Shown here: positions 48,801 through 59,400 of the stretch, one piece after another | Numbering within the stretch: position 1 is the stretch's first letter | How the letters are laid out: every line of letters starts with the position of its first letter | Assembly: GCA_016647705.1 (NCBI GenBank) | Contig: CM028325.1 | Location: 24,885,566 to 24,949,565 of the forward strand | Direction of reading: 5' to 3' | Source: Eucommia ulmoides | Lineage: Eukaryota; Streptophyta; Magnoliopsida; Garryales; Eucommiaceae | DNA: 64,000 bases | Program-made: the position numbers and the translations under genes | The notes under the pieces: model-generated | Told to the model about the DNA's origin: nothing | The model's database searches: none | Seen by the model: the letters and a program-made list of their open reading frames with translations, nothing else

Positions 48801-51800
48801 CACATCACCGATGCCGGATCTATACAATGCATTCTCTACTGTTGACAATGATTCCAAACGTCGGCTCCTTCTCCCACCTGAAGTCCCTCTCTCAGTCCCT
48901 GAGCAGATGGCTTTTCCGGCTCCTTCTGGTCCGCAGATGGCCTTTCCGGCCCCCTCTAGGTCCTCGCCCTTCAGGCACGAGGCCATACTGTCAGCACTGC
49001 CGAAAGCCTGGTCACACTATTGATCGTTGTTACAATCTTCATCCTGAATTGAAACCCCGAAACCTAGGAGGGCAGAAAGGAAGAGGAGGACCACGTACTG
49101 GTATTATTGCCGATATTGTCCCTGGTTCAGAAAATTCTCCATCAGCTTCGCTGGATATTTCCCACGTCCAGGCCCAACTTGCCCAACTTCAGGCTCAGTT
49201 AACCACTTTGGCATCGTCTTCCGGCCCCACGGCTGCTCTTGTCTCCGGTACTCCTACTGCGCTTCATGGTAAGTCTGGTCGCCTTACTTGGATTCTGGAT
49301 TCCGGGGCTAACAATCACATGACTGGTGAGATTTCTACCATCACCTCCCATGTGTCACCTATTAACAAGTCTGTATGCATTGCCGATAGTACCTCTATCC
49401 CTATTTGTTGTCAGGGAAATGCCTGTTTGTCCCCTGATATCACTCTTCACTCTGTTTATTATGTTCCTAAATTTGCCTATAATCTTCTATCCGTTAGTTG
49501 TCTTGCAAAAAATCTTAACTGTGCCGTTGTGTTCTTACCTGATCGTTGTCTCTTGCAGGACCTGACTACGAGGAAGATTTTTGGCAGAGGATATGAACGC
49601 GATGGCCTCTACTACTTTGGCAGCCCTCCACCTCCACCTATTCCACCTTTTAGTATGCAAGCTTCTGTACTACCTGTTTTTGATTCCTCTATGTGTTCTT
49701 TCAAAAGTTTAAACTTGTGGTATGCTCGTTTAGGACATGCAAACTTTCAGTATTTGTGTTGGTTGTTTCTGTCTCTTAATAAAGCTTGCAAAGACTTTAA
49801 ATTTCAATGTGTAGTTTGTGAATTATCTAAACACACACGTACCTCATATATTCCTCGCATGCACCGTGCCCCCCAAGCATTTGATCTTATCCATTCTGAT
49901 ATTTGGGGACCCTTTCTTGTTACAGCCATTTCCAAACACCGCTACTATGTCACATTCATAGATGATTATAGTCGGTGTACTTGGGTTTATTTGATGAAGC
50001 ACAAATCCGAGGTTTACACTCACTTTACCCACTTTCTTCAAATGATAAAAACCCAATATAAAACCATTGTGTGCAATATCAGGTCTGATAATGCCCGAGA
50101 ATACTTATCTAATGAATTTCGAGCTGAGCTTAATAAGCAAGGTATCCTTCAGCAACTTAACTGACCCTACACCCCTGAGCAGAATGGTGTGGTGGAACGA
50201 AAGAACCGTCATATCATGTTTGTCGTCCGTTGTCTTTTGCGTGGAATGAATGTTCCCAAATCTTTTTGGCACACGGCTGTTCTTACTGCTGCCTATCTCA
50301 TTAATCGCACCTCGAGTCGTGTCCTTACTGGTAAAACCCCCTTTCATATATTGCAACCGACTAGCACCCTTTTTCCTATCTTACCCCGTGTCTTTGGTTG
50401 TATGTGTTTTGTTCAGAATCGGAGCCCTACTCGCACTAAGTTAGATGATAAATCTATCCGGTGTGTTTTCCTCGGCTATTCTTCCATGTCAAAAGGATAT
50501 AGGTGCTACGATCCAGTTACCTACCGTACTTACCACTCTCTCGATGTTACGTTCCTCGAGACTGTACTCTATTTTTCTGGTATTGTATCTTTTCTACCTA
50601 TTCAGGCACCCACTATTGGGGATCATACTCCACTTCCGCGTTCTATTCCTGTCTTAGATATATCTTCCCCGCCCATATCACATCCACCACCGGATACCTC
50701 ACCCACCCCCTTACGAGTCTACTCTCGTCGTCCATGTGTCTCACATCCCCTGCCGACATCTTCTCCGGACTCAGGTATATCTTCCTCTGCCATTATCTTT
50801 GACCCTGTTCCCCGCCGTTACCCGACTTGGGAACGTCACCCACCATCCCGTTACCTTCTTTCATGTTCTACTAATCATCCGATTTCTAAGTATTTGTCTT
50901 TTCAGGGTCTCTCAGATCAATATAAATCCTTCCTTGGACAAATTAATTCGGTTGTCATTCCTCGCTATGTTCATGAGGCCGTCCAGAATCCACAGTGGGT
51001 TACCGCTATGCAAGCAGAGATGGATGCCCTACAGCGGAATCAAACATGGGACTTGGTTGATTTGCCGGCTGGTGAACGGCCGGTTGGTTGTAAGTGGGTC
51101 TTCAGTGTGAAATATCTAGCTGATGGTTCGATTGATCGGTACAAAGCCCAGCCTGTTGCTAAGGGCTACACACAAATCCCGGGCAAAGACTTCGGTGCCA
51201 CCTTTGCCCCGGTTGCTAAATTGACTACTGTCTGATTTCTTATTTCGTTGGCTGCATCTCATTCTTGGCCTCTGCACCAGTTGCATGTCAAGAATGCATT
51301 CCTTAATGGTGACCTGACTGAGACTATCTATATGGAGCCTCCACTGGGATTTCGGCCTCAGGGGGAGTATTCAGGCAAAGTTTGTCGACTCCGAAAATCC
51401 CTCTATGGACTTAAGCAGTCTCCTCGTGCATGATTCCGTCGATTCAGCGAAGCCATCCTCACTATGGGGTTTATCCAGTGTCACTCAGATCATTCTTGCT
51501 TCATCCGTCGCCAACACCAGGGACGGTGCATCATTATCTCAGTCTATGTGGATGATATTATTATCACAGGAGACGACGCACCTAGCAGTCAGCAGGTAAA
51601 GAAAGATCTCGGATAGATTTTTGACATCAAGGATTTGAGTCATCTCCGCTATTTTCTCGGTATTGAGGTTGCTTGGTCTCGGAAAGGTATCTCTTTCTCC
51701 CAGCGAAAATACGCTCTTGATCTTCTTCAAGACACTGGGATGCTTGGATGTAGACCAGCCTCCACTCCCATGGATCCGAACCTTAAGTTAACAACAGACT

Positions 51801-54800
51801 CGGGAGAATTATTATCAGATCCATCAGTATATCAGCGACTTGTGGGACGCCTCATCTATTTGACTAATATAAGGCCAGATCTTACGTATGCTGTCAGTGT
51901 TGTGAGCCAATTTATGCACTCACCAGTCACCACGTACATCACACCTGGATGCTATTTACCATATCCTTCGGTACCTCAAAACATGCCCCGGTCTGGGTCT
52001 CTTCTATATGACAGGGATACAGGAGGGACTCTCCTGCATTACAGATGCTGACGATGCAGGATTGAAGGACGATAGACGTTCGACCTCTGGTCTGTGCACC
52101 TTTAACGGAAGACACTTAGTCTCGTGGAAGTATAAGAAGCAATCCGTTGTTTCCCGATCTTCTGCCGAAGCTGAGTATCGCGCTATGGCTCAAGGAACAT
52201 GTGAACTCCTTTGGCTTCGTTCCCTTTTGACCGAGTTAGGACTTCCCGTTGGAAACTCATCTAAGTTGTTATGTGACAACAAGTCTTCCATAATGTTATC
52301 CTCAGATTCAGTTATTCATGAGAGAACGAAACACATTGAGGTGGATATCCACTTCATTCGTGAAAAAGTCCAATTGGGAATCATCACACCAACCTTCGTC
52401 CCATCTTCAGAATAGGGTGCTGATATGTTCACCAAGTTTACAGGACCATCTCTCCTTCAGTCAGCTATTAGCAAGCTAGGGCTCATCAACATTTTTGCCC
52501 CAGCTTGAGGGGGAGTGTTGAAATATTATATTTATGCGTTAATTTATATTTTTGGTATCTTTATTGTAGGGTTTTATTAAGCCAATTTATTTCAATAATA
52601 TTCTTCTTAATTTAGTCTGCTCCTGCGGCTATATAATTAGGGGAATAAGACTCATTCTGAATGTATAAAATTATCAATATAGTTTTCTTTTTTTCCTATA
52701 TCCTTTACTCCTAGTAGAGGTCTAGTAACAATAGTTTGTGAACTTGAGTTCTCTATTGTGTGAGTCGACAGAATTATAGAATTCAAAAATTCCCTAAAAT
52801 CAATCTTTTTTTTTTTCCCTCTCTAAAGTCTAAACATTCACCCACTATGATCCCAAAAGAAGGGGAGAACTAGTCTCTATGTGATGTATATATCAAATTT
52901 TCAGCATTAAGTGATAGATTTAAATTGTTATGTGCCTATTGGGTGGCTTAAGTTGGGTTCGGTACATGACTATTAGATTCTTTATCCATGTATATGTTCA
53001 AATGTTTAATTAGAATAAATAGTTTGCTGGCATTTTTGCTCGTTTTCACTTGTAATAGCTAACTAATGTTTTTTTGTTTTGGTTTTTTTATGTTCTCTTG
53101 GTCTGAATTTTCGAACAAAACAGTGATGATACTGCATTGTTTGCCGTCCGTGATGGTTCGATCTATTTAGTGGAGCTTAATTCAATGAAACCACTTTGGT
53201 CATTTAATTCGGGAGGACCAATTTACTCTTCATATCAGGCTGCTGTCAATCATGATAATGATAAGGACATGTCCTCTGGATCAGGAAGTGATTTCTTTGT
53301 AGATTGTGTGGATGATTGGTCTTTGCTTATTCACAATGGGCTCGGCAAACGGGTTTGTTTGAGAATGCCATCTCTTTATTTTTAAGGTCCATGCTTTTCA
53401 ATTTTGTTGTCTTAGAGTTGCTTCAGGGATGGCAACAGGTATGGGTTTATGTTTTTGCATAAACCTGTATCCGACCTGCTGTCGGATTTAAAATACCTGA
53501 TCCAATCCCAGCGGGTATTATATTTACCCGAAGGGTTTTTTAAAAGGACATTTGGTTGAGAAATCCCAAGTTCATTCTATTTTTACAGTTGTATCCCAAA
53601 GTTTTTTAGACTTTATTTGTAGTCATATAATCGATTTTATTTTATTTTTATAAATGCGAAATTATTGATAAATCAATAGCCAAACAGGGAAATGGTGTTC
53701 GGCAAGACAAAGAATTTAGAAGAATCAAAATAGAAAAGAAAAACTAAAAAACTTCCTTCACTTTCCTAAAAAACCTAGATGATTGTAACTAAAGTATTCT
53801 TTAGTAATTTTAGTTACAAAAATGATGGTGGCGGACAGTGGTGGAAGCCGGCGGCGGATGTTGACAGCTATGTTGGTCCAACAGTGGTATGCCGATGGTC
53901 CACTTCATTAAACCAATGTACTTTTAGTTACAATCAACTAAAACACGAAAAAAGGAACTACAAATTAAGTCTGAAATATTATGAGACATAGATTAAAGTG
54001 TATTGTAAAAAGGGATATGGAATTAATTTACCCTTTTTAAAGCCTACTACAAACCTACCAAAGTTAAGCAAATAAAAAACAAATACGTTTGTTCACAAAT
54101 GCCATTAGAATATTAAGAAATCAGTCAATACAAAATTGAGAATACATGTGAAATAAGGAACACATTACACCTAAATACAATAAAACGGAGCCATTTGAAA
54201 TTAAAATTTAATATTAATCACATCTAGAACTATAAGAAAGAAAAAATAGAAGAAACCAAATATCAATTACAAATGATGCCCGTGCATCACTATCTTTTCA
54301 ATACACCTTTGCATATAAGGGTATTATGTTTTATCTTTTTTGGGTTCATTCTTAATTGATAGTCTACAAAGTTGAGCAAATTACATGTTGTTTTGGTGTC
54401 TGCTCCACTTGCATGCAATAGTTAAGCAAGTAGGATTGATGTATCGTAACCAAAATTTTCTGTCTTTTGCTTCATGTTATCATTTAAATCATCCACTCCT
54501 TTAGCATGGTGTATGTGCGCAAGTTATGCAAATATACGATGTAGGGCTGTAGGGTCATAGGGTTGTGAATATTAATCTCTCTCTCTCTCTGAACCCCCCC
54601 CCCCCGAAAAAAAAAACAAAAAACACAGATGCATCTGTATGGATTTTTATGTGGCTGTCATCATTATCTCGTTCTTAGTTGTTAAATAGTTTTTGTATCT
54701 GCAGAAAGTTTTTCAGAATATTGAAGAATGCATAGGTAGTACACCGTACTTGGTGGAGGATGGAGTACTCGTACCTGGATCTAAAAAGACTACAGGGTTT

Positions 54801-56461
54801 TTGGTTGATTCGAAGACTGGAAAGGTGATCCATACATACAAAATGTCTGATTCTCCACCCACATCCCAGAGCAATGAAGAGAGGAGTATTATTTGTGATA
54901 CTTCCACTGAGGAACATGGAAATTGTAGTTCTATGAAAGAAATGATAGGAGAGCTGCCACTTTATATCACGAGGACAGATTATTCTTTGACTTCTTATGC
55001 GCAAAACTCAAACAAAGTTCTATGGAATTTAACTGTTGCCGATTTTACAGCTGCTTTTATTTGTCAAGACATTGGAAATTCTTTCGATGGGCCTATTTCA
55101 GATTCAAAACCTAAGAGTGGTGTTCCTTTTAATATGCCATTGCCATGTCAATCCTTCACTCAAGTGTACTGCTTTTGTGAAGACGTAGTATTACCTTTCT
55201 CTCGGTCCAATAGTCTACCTAAGCCTCATCAAGAAGACGTGATGCTACCTTTACAACCAAAGGCTGATGCGGTTTTAGAATATCATGAAAGAAATAAAAT
55301 AACCACAGGAGCTGCTCCAAGACTTTTGCTTCTTTCCCAAGTCAAACCTGGTGAATCTCAAGAACATAGTCAAAGTGGATTATACATGCTTCTTGGACAA
55401 TCTGGTACATTTTCTCTCATTTCTTCTGTGATTATTCTCACGGTCTTTGCTGCCTACAGTGGTTATCTGCTAGCCAGAAAACGAAACAAATTGACCCCTC
55501 AACATGGTAATTCTGATGCTGTAACCGAATCATCGATGAGGAATCGAACTGGGAACTCTGGAAACTTTAGCAGCACTGTTGGCGAGACGAATAAAGGACG
55601 TATGGTTGGTAAATTATTTGTCACCAATAAAGAAATTGGTAAAGGAAGTAATGGAACTGTGGTTTTTGAGGGAACTTATGAAGGACGTCCAGTTGCTGTG
55701 AAACGACTTGTCAAGGCCCATCATGATGCAGCCTTAAAAGAAATTCAGAATCTTATTGCATCTGACACACATCCAAATGTTGTCCGATGGTATGGAGTGG
55801 AACATGATCAAGATTTTATTTATCTTTCACTGGAGAGATGTATTTGCAGTTTAAATGATTTGATTCACGTCTACAAAAACTCCCCCGAGAACCCAATTTT
55901 TAACGAGGGTTCTGATGTGGAATCCGCAATGGAAAATAGCGTCCATTTGGATACAATAAGGGATGTTGTGCAGGATATCAAATTTTGGAAAGAAAATAGC
56001 TATCCTTCCCAAGTACTAGTGAAATTGATGAGGTTAGCATTTCTCAGATTCTCAATACATGATATATATTCGACAACCTTAGCTTGTGATGTGTTGTTTT
56101 TCGCGTTATCAGATAATGATGACATTGTCCTTGTTTACCACTGGTAGAGTGGTAGGTGCTAATTATAGCTGTTATTCATATGAGGCACATACTGAACTAG
56201 CATTTAATCTTTTGGCATGTTTTATTTGGGGATACACTTATGATTGGATCTGAGCCCTTTAAAAGCTTATCATTTAGAAAATGTCATTTTTGGTCTTCAT
56301 GTTTAAATTTCATGTAAGGGAGCTGCCTATTGATCTATATGCCAAGTGATATGATTCTACTCTTTCATGATTGCATATTTAATTTTGTAATTGTTTTTTA
56401 GTTAGTTGGTATTCCGAAGCAGGTTGTAGGATTTTATATGCTTATTATTATTATTATTATT

Positions 56462-56497
<36 letters not shown>

Positions 56498-59400
56498 TTT
56501 ATTTTATATATATATATATATAGACGGTATAAGTACTATTATCTGGATAATTAAACTAGGGCCAAAAGGCAAGGAATTGTATGCCCACAAAAAGTCACTT
56601 GAATATATTTTTGGTTTAAGTATCGTGGTTGAATTAATGAAGGTACCTTCTCTAGTGTTCCATTCTATTAGCTTAGCATTTGCTTTTTTATGTGCACAGG
56701 GATGTGGTTCGTGGGCTTGTGCATCTGCATGCACTGGGAATAGTTCATCGAGATCTAAAGCCTCAAAATGTGCTGATTGTTAATGAAAGATGTTTACGCG
56801 CAAAGCTTTCTGATATGGGTACTAGCAAGCGCCTTGTTGGTGATATGTCCTCCTTGGGTCATCATGCTTCTGGCAAGTACACATACCTTTTATTTTAGGG
56901 AAAATTATTAGATTGTCCTTCAAATAAGCACTTGTAATATTTTGTCCACGTTTTTTTTCTTCTTTTTTGTTTAGTCTTTAAGTTAACATCAACTAGATTG
57001 AATCTATCTATCTAGTTAATGTAAACTAGTGTTGAATTTGTATGTGATATCATAGTCAATGCTAACTAAAATACCGAAAGGACAAAAAGGTAAGTTATAA
57101 ATTCTCTATAAGTAGGAGAAAAAATTTAAAACCGAAAAATAGAGGACTATATAATGAGAACCCATATTCTATAGTTTACACATATAGTTCCCTGTCTCGT
57201 TTTTTTTCCATTTTTGTTTTGCTTTTTAGGGCAACTTATTTACTAATTCTCAGTACCTTATCAATTTTTTAGTTGAATTTAAATTTGATATCAAATACAA
57301 ATTCAACATCTAGTTGATGTCAACGAGAGAGATGCAATCTAGTTAATATTAATGGAATCTCTAAAAATCATTTGAAGGACTAGAAAAAGAAAAGGAAAAG
57401 AAAAAAAGAACAATTAACAAAGCAGGGATGAAAAAGGATAATTTTTTTATAATTATTTTGAGGATATAATATAATAATCTTCCCTTTAACTTGGCAGTTG
57501 TTTGGATTTTACATTGAAGTTCTGAATGGCATTTATTAGTAAAAAACTATTTGATCGACTTGTATCCTTTTAGCTCTCAAGAAGTTGTATTGGCATGATT
57601 GTTTGCAACTTCTTCACATAAGAAGGTGTTTTTCAGGAAGTTGGTCAAAGCATGCTTTTGAGAATTATTTATTTATTCTTGCCTTCGGTAGTTGATCCAT
57701 AATTTATGATTGCAGGTAATGGAAGTTCTGGATGGCAAGCACCTGAACAACTTCTTCATGGCCGCCAAACGCTCGCAGTAGATCTATTTAGTTTAGGTTG
57801 TGTTCTCTTTTTCTGCATCACTGGTGGTGGACACCCATTTGGTAACCACCTCGAACGAGATATCAATATTGTGAAGAACCAAGTTGACCTTTTCTTAGTT
57901 GAGCATATTCCTGAAGCTGTGGATCTGATCTCTCGTTTATTAGATCCTAAAGCGGAAATGAGGTAAGAAATTTACCTTGCCCAAGTAATCATCTGGCTAT
58001 TGTAAAATTTTGAAATAGAACGGAAGCATATTTTCCCTCCAGACTTCTATTTCCGTTGTCTTTGAACAGAAAAGGAAACACTAAGGTAGTGTTTGTTTAC
58101 TATTTGTCTTTCTGTTATTTATTTGTTTCTATTTCAAGAAAATTAAAAGCGAAGACAGAAAAACAGGAAGAAGAAAAATATGTTTCTGTATGTTCTCAGA
58201 TTTTAGAACAAATTTACGGGAATAGAAAATAATTGTTCCTAGTTTTTTGTTATGGTTGTAAGTTTTCTGGGAACACGCGCGCGCACACAGACACTAACAC
58301 CTAAGAGAAAATGTAGAAATTTTTAATGGGCCTAACTCACTCTCAAAAGACGTCTTGTAAGAGGAGGATTGCCCTTAGCTTTATATATAGCTTAGGATCA
58401 GTTAACACAAGCAATGTGGGATTCAACACACCCCCTTACGCGCAGGATGGACTTTGACAAACCACTGCGAACAGATATCGGGAGGCCCAACATCAATGTA
58501 GGATTCAACAAAAAACATGGCAAACTAAAAACACCTGGTAACAACAGTGACGGCGCTACATGTGAACAAGAGGGGACTTGAGCCCCCATCTATTTAAAAA
58601 AAATAAATCAATTAAGACCCTTAAAATTTTGGAAAAATGGGTGAAAAGTCATTTTTTTTAAGTCTAATTGGTGAAAAGTCCTTTTGTGTTATTAGATTTT
58701 GATTTAATCTTTTAAGTTAGATTTCACTTATGTTTTAGTTCCGTATTGCAGGAATTGTAGGGATTGTAGGGAGTCTTTTAGTGAGTACATTTGAATTTTA
58801 TAGTGAATTTTGTTACATGTAACTAATGTTAGTTACAATTTCATAATTGTTACTTTTCACACATATTTGAGCATTTTTAGTTACATATGTTTATATAATA
58901 TATTAGTTACATGTTACAATTATATATATATATATATATAGATGTATAATATTTTGTGCCGTTACTGAAAAAATAGTGGATTCTGTTACATATAACTAAT
59001 ATTAGTTACAATTTCATAATTGTTACTTTTCACACATATTTGGACATTTTTAATTACATGTGCTTATATAATATATATATATGTATAATATTTTGTAACG
59101 TTATTGAAAAAATATCAAACTTTTTAGTTACATATCAGAGACATGTAACTAAAAAATTATATAGTATTCAAACATGTAACTAAAAAATATCAAACTTTTT
59201 AGTTACATATCAGAGACATATAACTAAAACATTATATATTATTAGAATATGTAACTGAAAAAAAATAAAATAAAAAAGAATTAGTTACCTGTAACTAATA
59301 CAATAATATTACACAGAGAGTAGTTACATGTAACTAGCGCGTGGCCACGTGAGTAAAACTTTCTTCTTTTAAAATAAATGGGACTAAATCAAAAGGTTTT

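Larger units (their letters stand above)
47216..52707 (+). mobile_element. Full-length Ty1/Copia retrotransposon, decayed (5.49 kb)
   Basis: LTRs of 192 bp are at 47216-47407 and 52516-52707, with a perfect 5-bp target duplication ctcct (47211-47215, 52708-52712). The primer site TGGTATTTAGAGCC (47408-47421) is a variant of the initiator-Met type; the polypurine tract GAGGGGGAG (52507-52515) overlaps the polyprotein stop. LTRs begin TGTTGAAA and end CTTTA, so the usual terminal CA is TA in both. By eye they differ at about 9 of 192 positions. Domain order gag-protease-integrase-RT-RNase H is that of Copia. It sits in the same orientation as IRE1 within intron 1. Confidence 0.95.
40050..53123 (+). 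other. IRE1 intron 1 (~13.1 kb), filled with transposons
   Basis: The donor is A|gtgagt at 40050 and the acceptor aaaacag at 53123; the split codon CA|T joins the signal-peptide exon to the luminal sensor exon in frame. The intron contains two adjoining Harbinger-like elements, a hAT-like element inside a degenerate GC-rich repeat, a tandem duplication, and a complete Copia element. Most of the gene's genomic length is this intron. Confidence 0.85.

Noticed and set aside
53425..53545. hAT-like end 'cagggatggcaacaggtatggg'
   Set aside because: Only one end is visible and no 8-bp duplication can be paired, so it is mentioned only within IRE1 intron 2.
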